From positions 1 to 42,963 of the forward strand of contig QCNW01000009.1 of assembly GCA_003210025.1 (NCBI GenBank): a stretch of DNA of 42,963 bases, written 5' to 3'. The notes below the pieces were generated by a model, which was given only the letters and a program-made list of their open reading frames with translations, was not told the DNA's origin and did not search any database. Both the position numbers and the translations under genes were made by a program. The stretch is from Pelagibacteraceae bacterium AG-426-M19. Lineage in GTDB: Bacteria; Pseudomonadota; Alphaproteobacteria; Pelagibacterales; Pelagibacteraceae. This document shows, piece by piece, positions 1 to 10,802 of this stretch. The first letter of the stretch is position 1. Each line of letters begins with the position of its first letter.

Positions 1-771
1 ATTTTTTATATTATTTATATCAGAATTTTTATATTTATAATGGTCTGGAAAAGTCATTATTTTTTTTATATTAAAATTATATTTTTTTAATGTTTGTTGA
101 AATTCTAAAGGATTACCTATGCCCGAAAAAACTAGAAAGTTATTTTTAAATTTAAAAGACTCAAGATTTCTAGGAGTGTATTTAGCTCTAAATATTTTTA
201 AATTTGGATTTAATCTCTTTAGAGTTTTTTCGAAACTTTTATTATTTTTTTCACCATTAAGAAATGCAAGATCATAATTTAAAATATTTGTAATTCTTTC
301 TCTTAATGGCCCAGCAGGCAAAACTAGCCCATTCCCAACTAGCTCTGAACTATTAAAACAAGCAATAGAAATATCATAATTTAAACTTTTATCTTGTAAA
401 CCATCATCTAATATAGCTAACTGGTATTTTTTTCTCTCAGCAATTCTCAGTGCTATATCTCTAAAACTTAAACAAATTAAATTTCCATATTTTGATAAAG
501 TATTTTGCTCATCAATTTGATCAATATATTTTTTTTTAATAAATACAGTTTTAAACTTATATTTTAACATATTATTTATTTTTAAAACTAAAGGTGTTTT
601 TCCAGTTCCACCTAAGTAAATATTTCCAACACAGATTGTTTTTATTTTGAAATATTTTTTTGGACTTAAAGATTTAAAAAAATTAAAAATAATTGTTATC
701 AAACTAAATGGTAATAGTAATAATGATATGAAATTGAAACTATCCCAAAAAGTGGGTCTTTTTACTTTCAT
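1..771 (-). CDS. lpxK: Tetraacyldisaccharide 4'-kinase LpxK (partial, C-terminus beyond window)
   Basis: LpxK phosphorylates the 4' position of the lipid A disaccharide precursor at the inner face of the inner membrane. I translated this frame by hand from an ATG at 769-771. It opens with a hydrophobic segment, followed by the P-loop motif VGNIYLGGTGKTP, which is diagnostic of LpxK. Further on come LDDGLQDKSL (the family's DDG-Q motif), LPAGPLRE and FPDHYKY. 257 codons are present and the frame runs off the left edge, so roughly 55-75 residues are missing compared with the usual 310-330. Its start overlaps the waaA stop by one base (TAATG), which suggests translational coupling in a ubiA-msbA-waaA-lpxK unit. 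Confidence 0.93.
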   Translation of the reverse strand, partial: MKVKRPTFWDSFNFISLLLLPFSLITIIFNFFKSLSPKKYFKIKTICVGNIYLGGTGKTPLVLKINNMLKYKFKTVFIKKKYIDQIDEQNTLSKYGNLICLSFRDIALRIAERKKYQLAILDDGLQDKSLNYDISIACFNSSELVGNGLVLPAGPLRERITNILNYDLAFLNGEKNNKSFEKTLKRLNPNLKIFRAKYTPRNLESFKFKNNFLVFSGIGNPLEFQQTLKKYNFNIKKIMTFPDHYKYKNSDINNIKN

Positions 772-2000
772 TATAAATAATTTTTAATTTCTTTAACGTT
801 ATTTTCAAAAATTTTAGCACCTAAATAATTAATTTTATCAAGTTTACTATTTGATATTTTGTAATTATGATTTTTTACAAATACCTTTTCCATTTGATCA
901 ATATTTTTAATCTCTGAAGATATTTTTAAACTTTTTAATTCTTTATATATTTCTTTAAAATTATTTACTTTTTTACCATGCATCACGTAATTACCCATTC
1001 TTACAGCTTCTAATGGGTTTTGTCCTCCATGGTTTACTAAAGATCCACCAATAAATGTTACATTTGAAAGTCTTAAAAATTTTGACATCTCTCCATATGT
1101 ATTAACAATATATATGTCACAATTTTCAGACGGTTTATGTCCGCTTGATCTTTCGGTAACTATCAGTTTTAATTTTCCAAGTTCTTGCTTTATATCCTCT
1201 GATCTATTTATGTGACGCGGAACCAATATTGTAATTAAATTCTTAAACTTTTTCTTTAATTTTAAATGTAATTTTCCAATGATTTTCTCTTCATTATAAT
1301 GAGTGCTGGCTGCACAGAATACTTTTTTATTTTTAAAATATTTTTGAACATTTTTCTTCAAACTTTGTTTATCATTTTTGAAATACTTTAAATTTCCAAC
1401 AAATTTAATTTTTTTAACACCCAATCTTTTTAAATAATTTTGGGTTTCTTGATTTTGAGGTAAAGCTATAGTTATTTTACTAAAAACATTCTTTGCAAAA
1501 GATGAAAAGATTTGCCACCTTTTGAAACTTTTACTCGTAATTCTAGCATTGATTAAAATAAGAGGAATTTTTTTTGAATTTATTCTTTCATACATATTCG
1601 GCCAGATTTCAGAATCTACAAATATTGCGATTTTTGGTTCCCAATAATTTAAAAAGTTATTGCATATAAATCCAATATCAAATGGATAGTAAATATGAGT
1701 TGTTTTCTTTAATGGTTTCTTTGCAATTATTGATGCAGAACTTAAAGTAGATGAAGTAAGTAAAATTTTTTTTATAGATTTGTCTTTTTCAAACTTATTT
1801 ATCAAAGGAAGAATACTCATGATTTCACCAACACTTGCACCATGAAACCATACAGTTGTATCAGTCTTTTTTAAATTATAATAAGCGTATTTTTCTAAGA
1901 TTCTTCTCCAATCTTCCTTTCCATTAATTATTCTTAAAAATAATATAAATGGAGAGATTAAAAAAAGAATAATTCCTAATATATTATACAAAAAATACAT
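771..2000 (-). CDS. waaA: 3-deoxy-D-manno-octulosonic acid (Kdo) transferase WaaA/KdtA
   Basis: This glycosyltransferase attaches Kdo from CMP-Kdo to lipid IVA in lipopolysaccharide inner-core synthesis. The 409-residue product is close to the usual 410-430. An N-terminal membrane anchor (about residues 3-25) precedes the acceptor-domain motif HGASVGE (53-59), whose Glu59 corresponds to the family's catalytic glutamate. A C-terminal FIGGSLVNHGGQNPLEA segment matches the GT30 donor-site signature. The start codon overlaps the msbA stop (TAATG at 2000) and its own stop overlaps the lpxK start. With lpxK and msbA beside it, the function is well supported; whether one or two Kdo units are added cannot be told from sequence. 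Confidence 0.93.
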   Translation of the reverse strand: MYFLYNILGIILFLISPFILFLRIINGKEDWRRILEKYAYYNLKKTDTTVWFHGASVGEIMSILPLINKFEKDKSIKKILLTSSTLSSASIIAKKPLKKTTHIYYPFDIGFICNNFLNYWEPKIAIFVDSEIWPNMYERINSKKIPLILINARITSKSFKRWQIFSSFAKNVFSKITIALPQNQETQNYLKRLGVKKIKFVGNLKYFKNDKQSLKKNVQKYFKNKKVFCAASTHYNEEKIIGKLHLKLKKKFKNLITILVPRHINRSEDIKQELGKLKLIVTERSSGHKPSENCDIYIVNTYGEMSKFLRLSNVTFIGGSLVNHGGQNPLEAVRMGNYVMHGKKVNNFKEIYKELKSLKISSEIKNIDQMEKVFVKNHNYKISNSKLDKINYLGAKIFENNVKEIKNYL

Positions 2001-3742
2001 TAGTTATTTTTTATTTGTCTCTCGTAGAAGTTTTTATAAAGCAATGAATTTTTGATTAGATCATCATGTTTCCCTGATGATTCTACAGAACCTTTATCAA
2101 CAACATAAATTTTTTCTGAATTAAGAATAGTTGATAGTCTATGAGCAATAACTACTGTCGTTTTATTTTTTGTTAATTCCTCAATAGCTTTTTGTATTTT
2201 TTCCTCTGTTTCAGAGTCGAGAGATGAAGTTGCTTCGTCTAGAAGAATTATTTTGCTATCCTTTAACAAAGCTCTCGCAATCGAAAGTCTTTGCTTTTCA
2301 CCACCTGATAATTTTACTCCATTTTCTCCTATAACAGTCTGAAATTTATTTTCTAATTTTTCTATAAAATCTGTACACATTGATATTTTTGCAGCTGTAA
2401 AAATTTCTTCGTCACTCGCGTCTGGCTTCGCATATTTGATATTATTAAAAATAGTATCATCAAAAAGTGTTGTATTTTGATCAACAATAGATATTTCTTT
2501 CCTTAATGATTTAAGGTTAAGGTTTTGTACTTTTTGATTATCAATTAGAATTTCCCCAGAGTCTGCATCATAAATTCTTGGTATTAAATTTAATATTGTA
2601 GATTTTCCCGATCCGCTGTGGCCTACTAAAGCTGTCATTTTTCTGCCAGCTATATCAATATTAATATCTTTAAGGACTATATTGTTAAGATTTGATTTGT
2701 AACTAAAATTAATATTTTGAAATTTTATTGATGCATTGCTTATATCTAATATTTTTCCATTTTCATTTGTTGAAATTTTATTTTGTTGATCAATAATAGG
2801 TAATATTCTTTTTCCTGCCGATAGTCCTTGGCCAAAAGCAACATTAACTGTTGCTAAAGACTTTACTGGTTGATAAGCAAGCATCATTGCAGCCAAAAAA
2901 GAGAAAAAATTGTTTATACTAAGCTGGTCATTCATAATTAATTTTCCTGAGTAAAAAATTAATATTGCAATCATTATTCCAGTTACAACTTCCATTATTG
3001 GAGTAGATCTTATAAAAACAGTTGCAATTTTTATTGATTTTTCTTTTAGATCATTGACGAATTTTTCTGATCTTTCATGTTCATAATTCTCTCTTTGAAA
3101 AATTTTTATAATTTTATGATTTTTAAAAAGATCAATTAAATATTTATTTAAGTCACCTGACTTTTCTTGTGCTTCTGTTGCAACTTTAATAATACGTTTC
3201 CCCAATTTTTTTGCAGTTATTGTAGCTATTGGAAGCATAATTAAAGCTATAAGAGAAAGCCTCCAATTTTGTAAGAACATCACAAATAATAAGCCAATAA
3301 GCGTTAAGCCATCCTTGAATAGGTTTAAAACTGCATTACTTAACATTCCAGTTATTTGATTTACATCAAAGTTAAGATTTGAAATATATTTACCTGAATG
3401 TTTATCTTCAATTTTTTCAGTATCAGCTTTTATGAAAGAAGATAACATATCGATTTGAATATTTTTTTTCACTTCTTCTGCAGTTTTTATCATTAAAACT
3501 TTTGCTAAATATAGAGATATTCCTTTTGTAGCAAAAGCTATTATGATTAAAAGTGGAATTATGAAAATTAAACTTTGATCTTTGTTTATAAAAATTTTTT
3601 CTATTGCAGGGTCGAGTAGCCATGCTGTTGCTGACGTGGCGCCAGCAACTAAAATGGAAAACATTATAGCAAGTATTATTTTATTAAGATGTTTTGTTGT
3701 ATAATCATTGTACAATCTTTTAATAATATCAATATTTTTCAT
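2000..3742 (-). CDS. msbA: ABC transporter/permease, MsbA-type lipid A flippase
   Basis: A half-size ABC exporter with a fused transmembrane domain and ATPase. About six transmembrane helices fall in residues 22-300. The nucleotide-binding domain carries Walker A GHSGSGKS (374-381), the signature LSGGEKQR (478-485), Walker B IILLDEA (498-504) and a switch His in IAHRLST. The 580-residue length equals that of MsbA. Sequence alone cannot separate MsbA from other exporters of this fold; assignment to lipid A-core flipping rests on its place immediately upstream of waaA and lpxK with TAATG overlaps on both sides. The product should act as a homodimer in the inner membrane. Confidence 0.88.
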   Translation of the reverse strand: MKNIDIIKRLYNDYTTKHLNKIILAIMFSILVAGATSATAWLLDPAIEKIFINKDQSLIFIIPLLIIIAFATKGISLYLAKVLMIKTAEEVKKNIQIDMLSSFIKADTEKIEDKHSGKYISNLNFDVNQITGMLSNAVLNLFKDGLTLIGLLFVMFLQNWRLSLIALIMLPIATITAKKLGKRIIKVATEAQEKSGDLNKYLIDLFKNHKIIKIFQRENYEHERSEKFVNDLKEKSIKIATVFIRSTPIMEVVTGIMIAILIFYSGKLIMNDQLSINNFFSFLAAMMLAYQPVKSLATVNVAFGQGLSAGKRILPIIDQQNKISTNENGKILDISNASIKFQNINFSYKSNLNNIVLKDINIDIAGRKMTALVGHSGSGKSTILNLIPRIYDADSGEILIDNQKVQNLNLKSLRKEISIVDQNTTLFDDTIFNNIKYAKPDASDEEIFTAAKISMCTDFIEKLENKFQTVIGENGVKLSGGEKQRLSIARALLKDSKIILLDEATSSLDSETEEKIQKAIEELTKNKTTVVIAHRLSTILNSEKIYVVDKGSVESSGKHDDLIKNSLLYKNFYERQIKNN

Positions 3743-4611
3743 TAAGTTAATTTTCCTACCAACAAAATTATTAAAATAATAAGACCCAAAAGATTGTTGC
3801 TTTTAAATTTTGCTAAGCAGTCATTCCCATTTTCAGTTTTTAATTTGAGAGATTGAAAAATTAACAAATGAGCTAAAGGCACTATTAAAGCAATGTAATA
3901 TAAATAATTAAAATTCATTTTATAACCAACAAGAAACAATGATATTAAAAATATAATGTAACAAAACGATATAAATTTTTTTGGGTTATTTTTAAATTTA
4001 ATCGATGTTGATTTAACTCCAATTATTTCATCATCATTAATATCTTGATATCCATATATTGTGTCGTAACCTAATGTCCAAAATGTGGCTCCTAAATAAA
4101 ATATAATTGGTACTATAGAAACTTCATTTTGAATAGATATCCATGCCAAAACTAGACCGTAATTAAAAGTAATACCTAAAAAAAGTTGAGGCCAGTAAGT
4201 AAATCTTTTCATTAATGGATATGTAAAAGCCAGTGGCATTGAAAGAAGAGCCATATAAATGGTAAATTTATTAAAATTTATCAAAACTAAAAACGCGATT
4301 AAACATAAGATTGCAGCATATATTGCAGCATTAAATACAGAAATTTTTTCTGACGCGATTGGTCTATTTTTTGTTCTTTCGACTAACTTGTCAATTTTTT
4401 TATCACTTATATCGTTAACAATACATCCTGCTGATCTCATTAGGACAGATCCAGAAAAAAATAAAAAAGCATAAATAAAATAAGTATTTAAAGAAAGAGA
4501 AAAATCATATGAAATTGTTAAACCCCAAACACATGGCCAAAATAGAAGCATGAAACCAATTGGTTTATTAAGTCTTGTTAATTCAATAAAAATTTTAACC
4601 TTTTCAGACAT
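3742..4611 (-). CDS. ubiA: 4-hydroxybenzoate polyprenyltransferase UbiA
   Basis: Integral membrane prenyltransferase that joins 4-hydroxybenzoate to the polyprenyl tail in ubiquinone synthesis. The two aspartate-rich motifs that hold Mg-diphosphate are present: NDISDKKID (66-74) and YQDINDDEI (188-196), separated by several transmembrane helices. The 289-residue length is normal. Family features LLFWP near residue 24 and DKLVERTKNRPIAS after the first motif fit UbiA rather than heme O synthase, which lies separately at 10803. It leads the msbA-waaA-lpxK run and overlaps msbA by one base (TAATG at 3742). Ubiquinone feeds the bc1 complex encoded later in the window. Its 49-nt upstream gap is shared with the divergent DUF2721 gene. 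Confidence 0.92.
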   Translation of the reverse strand: MSEKVKIFIELTRLNKPIGFMLLFWPCVWGLTISYDFSLSLNTYFIYAFLFFSGSVLMRSAGCIVNDISDKKIDKLVERTKNRPIASEKISVFNAAIYAAILCLIAFLVLINFNKFTIYMALLSMPLAFTYPLMKRFTYWPQLFLGITFNYGLVLAWISIQNEVSIVPIIFYLGATFWTLGYDTIYGYQDINDDEIIGVKSTSIKFKNNPKKFISFCYIIFLISLFLVGYKMNFNYLYYIALIVPLAHLLIFQSLKLKTENGNDCLAKFKSNNLLGLIILIILLVGKLT

Positions 4612-4612
4612 A

Positions 4613-4626
4613 ATTTACTTGTAAAT
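4613..4626. promoter_or_regulatory. Small inverted repeat in the ubiA/DUF2721 divergent gap
   Basis: A perfect inverted repeat, ATTTAC-TT-GTAAAT, lies 2-15 nt upstream of the ubiA start codon and overlaps the candidate -35 of the divergent promoter. It could be an operator, but AT-rich palindromes of this length arise often by chance here, so confidence is low. Confidence 0.2.
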
Positions 4627-4658
4627 AACAAAGCGTAGATTCATAATCAAACTGATTC
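4619..4658 (+). promoter_or_regulatory. Candidate sigma70 promoter of the DUF2721 gene with two GANTC sites
   Basis: TTGTAA (4619-4624) and CATAAT (4642-4647) are separated by 17 nt, an ideal sigma70 spacing. Two GANTC (CcrM-type methylation) sites lie here: GATTC at 4638-4642, whose last base is the first base of the -10, and GATTC at 4654-4658, near the expected transcription start. The arrangement resembles the ccrM promoter at 33134-33162. No experimental support. Confidence 0.4.
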
Positions 4659-4660
4659 GC

Positions 4661-5068
4661 ATGAATATTGATTACACTGTTACCGCATTAATGTTTCCCG
4701 CCATTCCTCTTATTATGGCTGTCTATAGTAACAGATTTCATACATTAAGTGGTTTGATTAGAAAAATACACGACGAATATGTTTTTGAAAAGCATACTCC
4801 TCCAGAGTGGAAGCAGCAGCTAATTAATTTAAATGATAGGGTAAAAAATTTAAGGATTACTATACTTTTTGCAGCATTTGGTTTCTTATTTAATATGCTT
4901 ACAGTTTTTGCTCTTTATTTAGAGACATATTTTTTAGCTAGAATAATATTTGGCTCTTGTTGTTTATCGATGATGGTATCAATAATATTTTTTATAAGAG
5001 AAATACAAATCTCGACTAGAGCGTTAAGACTTCATCTTTCAGATATGGATGATCAATTTAAGGAATAA
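4661..5068 (+). CDS. DUF2721-family membrane protein
   Basis: A 135-residue protein that I recognise as resembling the DUF2721 family; its function is unknown. A short N-terminal hydrophobic stretch ends in the MFPAIPLIMAVYSNRF segment, followed by a charged cytoplasmic helix (about 25-65) and two strong transmembrane helices (about 67-90 and 93-114). It ends in an amphipathic tail, IQISTRALRLHLSDM, typical of the family. The gene stands alone on this strand, diverging from ubiA; its last 11 bases overlap the 3' end of the convergent qor gene. The start ATG follows a candidate promoter with two GANTC sites, so its expression may respond to DNA methylation state (inference). Confidence 0.72.
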   Translation: MNIDYTVTALMFPAIPLIMAVYSNRFHTLSGLIRKIHDEYVFEKHTPPEWKQQLINLNDRVKNLRITILFAAFGFLFNMLTVFALYLETYFLARIIFGSCCLSMMVSIIFFIREIQISTRALRLHLSDMDDQFKE

Positions 5069-6029
5069 TAACTGCTGGTCCAGTTAAAATTCTATTCTCT
5101 AAATCTATGTGAGCTTGTTTAGCTTCACTTAATTTATATTTTTTGGAAACTTCAATTTTTATTTTCCCTGAGAGAACTGCATCAAAAACCAATTTGGCAG
5201 ATTTTTCTAATTCATCTCTTGTAATTGTATAATGCATTATTGACGGTCTTGTAAAAAAAAGACCTTTTGTATTTATATGTTTTTTGACATCTATAGTGTG
5301 AACATATCCAGATGCATTTCCAAATGCTACCATCATCCCTCTAATTTTTAAACATTCTATTGATCCCTCAAAAGTTTTTGCTCCAACACCATCATAGACA
5401 ACATCTATTCCGTTTTTACCTACTATTTTTTCAACTTCTTCCACAAAATTATAATCTGTATAATTGATGACATGATGACACCCATTTTTTTTTGCTATTT
5501 CAACTTTTTCTTTAGATCCAACTGTTCCAATGACTTCACATCCTAATGCATTAGCCCATTGGCATAACATTTGACCAACACCACCAGCTGCAGCATGAAA
5601 TAAAACTTTATCTCCTTTTTTTACAGCATATGACCTGTGTAATAAATATTCTGATGTTATTCCTTTCAATAAAATACAGGAAGCTATTTCATCTGAAATA
5701 CCTTCTGGCACCGTGACTAATTTTTCTTCTGGCATTATTTGTTTTTCTGAGTATCCACTTATTGGAGCAGATGCATGACTTACTCGATCTCCAACTTTAA
5801 AAAGACTTACTTTAGAGCCAATTTCTTCAACTACTCCAGATGCTTCTAGTCCAAGTCCACTTGGTAATTCAATCGGATACAAACCTGTTCGATGGTAAAC
5901 ATCAATATAATTAAGTCCAATTGACAAATTTTTAACGAGAACTTCCTTTGGACCAGGTTTACCGATTTCAATATCCTTGTATTCTAAGACTTCTGGGCCA
6001 CCAAACTTTTCAAATCTTATAGCTTTCAT
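5058..6029 (-). CDS. qor: NADPH:quinone oxidoreductase, zinc-free MDR family (Qor-like)
   Basis: A 323-residue medium-chain dehydrogenase/reductase without catalytic zinc ligands. The N-terminal GroES-like domain opens with MKAIRFEKFGGPEVL, the standard Qor start, and carries the GLNYIDVYHRTGLYP motif. The Rossmann domain has AAAGGVG (146-152), the NADPH-binding loop of quinone oxidoreductases, and YDGVGAKTFEGS. The likely reaction is NADPH-dependent one-electron reduction of quinones or reduction of enones; the true substrate is not evident. It follows pirin and haloacid dehalogenase genes at 2 and 11 nt spacing, probably as one transcript, and its 3' end overlaps the DUF2721 gene by 11 bp. 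Confidence 0.9.
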   Translation of the reverse strand: MKAIRFEKFGGPEVLEYKDIEIGKPGPKEVLVKNLSIGLNYIDVYHRTGLYPIELPSGLGLEASGVVEEIGSKVSLFKVGDRVSHASAPISGYSEKQIMPEEKLVTVPEGISDEIASCILLKGITSEYLLHRSYAVKKGDKVLFHAAAGGVGQMLCQWANALGCEVIGTVGSKEKVEIAKKNGCHHVINYTDYNFVEEVEKIVGKNGIDVVYDGVGAKTFEGSIECLKIRGMMVAFGNASGYVHTIDVKKHINTKGLFFTRPSIMHYTITRDELEKSAKLVFDAVLSGKIKIEVSKKYKLSEAKQAHIDLENRILTGPAVIIP

Positions 6030-6031
6030 AT

Positions 6032-6877
6032 TTACTTTACAAAATTACCATTATGATAATCATCAATTGCTTGAAGTATTTCTTGTTTAGTATTCATGAC
6101 GAATGGACCACCTCTTGCAATCTGTTCTCCTATCGGTTTTCCAGATATTAGTAAAAATTTAGCGTTTGTTAAAGCAGTTACTTTTAAGTTTTCACCTTTA
6201 GATAATAAAATTAATGTAGAGTCTTTAACACTTTCATGTTTATTGTTTCCAATTTCTATCTCACCTTCAATTAAATATATGAATGAATTGTGTGTGGATG
6301 GAACTTGATGATTAAAAATTTTACTTTCATTTAATTCTACATCAAAATAAATTGGATCGACATTGTGTTTTTTTATTGGACCTTCTGAATTTTCAAATTT
6401 TCCAGCTATTACTTTTATAATTTTATCTTCATCCTTATGTGTGCTCATTTTATCAGAGTCTATATAATGGTATTCTGGTTTGCTCATCTTTTCGCTAGCA
6501 GGCATATTAATCCATAATTGAAAACCATGAAGTTTTCCATCATTCATAGCTGGCATTTCAGAATGTATTATTCCACTGCCAGTTTTCATCCACTGTACAT
6601 CTCCTGCGGTCATTTTTCCTTGACCACCTGTACTATCTTTATGTTCAAAACTCCCAGCTAACATGTATGTAACCGTTTCAATTCCTCTGTGTGGATGAGG
6701 AGGAAAGCCTGCAATATAATCATCTTTATTTTCTGAACCAAATTCATCTAACATCAAAAATGGATCATAATAATTTGGTTCAACACCAATACTTCTTTTT
6801 AATTTAACTCCGGCACCATCTGATGCTGGTGTTGGATCTATAATTTTTTCTACTTCGATATTTGTCATGTTGTTCAT
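6032..6877 (-). CDS. Pirin family protein
   Basis: A 281-residue bicupin of the pirin family. The four metal ligands of the N-terminal cupin are in place: His61 and His63 in PPHPHRGIETVTY, His105 and Glu107 in SGIIHSEMP. The second cupin ends with GGPFVMNTKQEI, the family's C-terminal hallmark. Bacterial pirins bind Fe or Ni; some are quercetin 2,3-dioxygenases and others are regulatory, so substrate and role stay open. A second Met (residue 4) offers an alternative start 9 nt downstream. The gene sits between a haloacid dehalogenase and a quinone oxidoreductase, a small redox/detoxification-flavoured group. Confidence 0.9.
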   Translation of the reverse strand: MNNMTNIEVEKIIDPTPASDGAGVKLKRSIGVEPNYYDPFLMLDEFGSENKDDYIAGFPPHPHRGIETVTYMLAGSFEHKDSTGGQGKMTAGDVQWMKTGSGIIHSEMPAMNDGKLHGFQLWINMPASEKMSKPEYHYIDSDKMSTHKDEDKIIKVIAGKFENSEGPIKKHNVDPIYFDVELNESKIFNHQVPSTHNSFIYLIEGEIEIGNNKHESVKDSTLILLSKGENLKVTALTNAKFLLISGKPIGEQIARGGPFVMNTKQEILQAIDDYHNGNFVK

Positions 6878-6888
6878 ATAGGATATAT

Positions 6889-7551
6889 CTAAATTAAATC
6901 AAGCAATTCTGATAAATTACTTATTTGTTGGATAGGTTCATAATCTAATTTATCAAAAATATTATTATTTCTATTCACCCAAACTGTGTTGTATCCATAA
7001 TTCCCTGCACCAGAAACATCCCATGTATTAGCACTTAAGAATAAAATTTCATTCTTTTCAATATTATATTTATTTATTGGAAGATCATATACTTTTGAAT
7101 CTGGTTTAAAAATACCAGCTTCTTCTACAGAAAAAATATCATCAAAAATATCTTTTAATTGATTGCTAACTACAAGTTCATTTAAAAGGTCAGGTGTACC
7201 ATTTGATAGAATTGCTAATTTATAATTTGATTGTTTTAATTTTTTTAAAGCATCCCTTACTTCTGTAAACGGTGAAAGCATTTTATATAAATTTAATAGT
7301 TCTGATCTCATTGAATTATCAATATTGTAAAAATTCATGGATTTATCCAAACTATCTTCAGTGATTTGCCAAAAATCTTTGTGTCTTCTCATTAAACTTC
7401 TAAGCCAAGTATATTCAAGCTGTGTAGTTCTCCAATAATTGGCAAATCCTTCCCATTTATCTCCTAATTTTTCCTTACATTTTTCAGCTGCAGAATTAAC
7501 ATCAAATAGGGTGCCGTATGCATCAAATATGATTGCTTTAATATTTTTCAT
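6889..7551 (-). CDS. Type II haloacid dehalogenase (L-2-haloacid dehalogenase-like)
   Basis: A 220-residue HAD-superfamily hydrolase with type II dehalogenase features. The nucleophile Asp10 lies in FDAYGTLFD. The segment QLEYTWLRSLM (about 45-55) carries the Arg that abstracts halide in L-2-haloacid dehalogenases. LSNGTPDLL supplies the Ser of motif II, FKPDSKVY the motif III Lys, and SANTWDVSGA the motif IV Asp in the S-N-x-W-D form of this subgroup. It would convert L-2-haloalkanoates to D-2-hydroxy acids, plausible in seawater rich in organohalogens. Substrate is inferred. It is the first gene of a likely HAD-pirin-qor transcript and diverges from rsmE across only 17 nt. Confidence 0.85.
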   Translation of the reverse strand: MKNIKAIIFDAYGTLFDVNSAAEKCKEKLGDKWEGFANYWRTTQLEYTWLRSLMRRHKDFWQITEDSLDKSMNFYNIDNSMRSELLNLYKMLSPFTEVRDALKKLKQSNYKLAILSNGTPDLLNELVVSNQLKDIFDDIFSVEEAGIFKPDSKVYDLPINKYNIEKNEILFLSANTWDVSGAGNYGYNTVWVNRNNNIFDKLDYEPIQQISNLSELLDLI

Positions 7552-7568
7552 AAATTAATTTAATTATA

Positions 7569-8267
7569 ATGAGCAATATTAGAATATTTTATCCAGAAAA
7601 ATTATCAATTAATTTAGAAACTAATTTAAATAAGTCTCAATCACATTATTTATTGAAAGTAATGAGGATTAAACAAGGAGAGACTTTTTCCGTTTTTAAT
7701 AAATCTGGAGAATGGAAGTCAATTGTAACTGAAATTTCAAAAAGCAGCTTATATTTCAAGGTTGTTGAACAATTAAGACAAAAGGATAAAGAGCAAGATA
7801 TTTGGTTAGCCTTCTCACCAATTAAATCAAATTATTTTAACTTCATGATACAAAAAGCAACTGAGCTTGGAGTAACAAAATTTGTACCAATTATTTCAGA
7901 AAGGACAATTGTTAGAAAAATAAATAATGAGAGACTAAATAAAATAGTTATAGAGTCGTGCGAACAAAGTAATAGAATAAATATTCCTTCAATTGAAAAA
8001 CCTCAATCATTAGATAAATTCCTGTCTAACAATTTGGATATCAATTTAATTTTTGCAGATTTAAATACAAATAATAAAAAAATTAAGATTTCTAATTCAA
8101 AACCAAATTGTCTTTTAATTGGTCCTGAAGGGGATTATTCAGCTGATGAAATTAAAAAGATTCTAAACTTTAAAGGGTCTCAATCGATAAAACTAAGCGA
8201 TAACATTTTAAGGTCTGAAACTGCGGTTATATCCGCTATATCTGTGATCAATTATTTGCAAAATTGA
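7569..8267 (+). CDS. rsmE: 16S rRNA (uracil-1498-N3)-methyltransferase RsmE
   Basis: A SPOUT-fold methyltransferase that modifies U1498 of 16S rRNA near the decoding centre. At 232 residues it has the N-terminal PUA-like domain (1-70, with HYLLKVMRIKQGE) and the C-terminal trefoil-knot domain. Knot motifs are QKATELGV (95-102), LLIGPEGDYS (182-191) and LRSETAVISA (214-223), all diagnostic of RsmE. Its start is 17 nt from the start of the divergent dehalogenase gene, so its promoter must lie partly inside that gene. The coxB frame behind it is separated by 59 nt holding a candidate promoter. Confidence 0.94.
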   Translation: MSNIRIFYPEKLSINLETNLNKSQSHYLLKVMRIKQGETFSVFNKSGEWKSIVTEISKSSLYFKVVEQLRQKDKEQDIWLAFSPIKSNYFNFMIQKATELGVTKFVPIISERTIVRKINNERLNKIVIESCEQSNRINIPSIEKPQSLDKFLSNNLDINLIFADLNTNNKKIKISNSKPNCLLIGPEGDYSADEIKKILNFKGSQSIKLSDNILRSETAVISAISVINYLQN

Positions 8268-8271
8268 TAAA

Positions 8272-8302
8272 TTGTCGCGAATTCTCTAGTATTTTTTATA
8301 AT
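8272..8302 (+). promoter_or_regulatory. Candidate sigma70 promoter of the cytochrome oxidase operon
   Basis: In the 59-nt rsmE-coxB gap, a perfect -10 TATAAT (8297-8302) follows TTGTCG (8272-8277) at a 19-nt spacing, slightly long. Transcription would begin near 8309, leaving a leader of about 18 nt before the coxB ATG at 8327. Confidence 0.45.
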
Positions 8303-8326
8303 ATTTTCGATCTATATAGAAAACAA

Positions 8327-10776
<2,450 letters not shown>

Positions 10777-10802
10777 TAACGTCTTAAGATATAAAAATTA
10801 AA

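Noticed and set aside
8264..8326. TTG start extending coxB by 21 residues
   Set aside because: It would run through the candidate promoter and spoil the clear signal peptide that begins at 8327.
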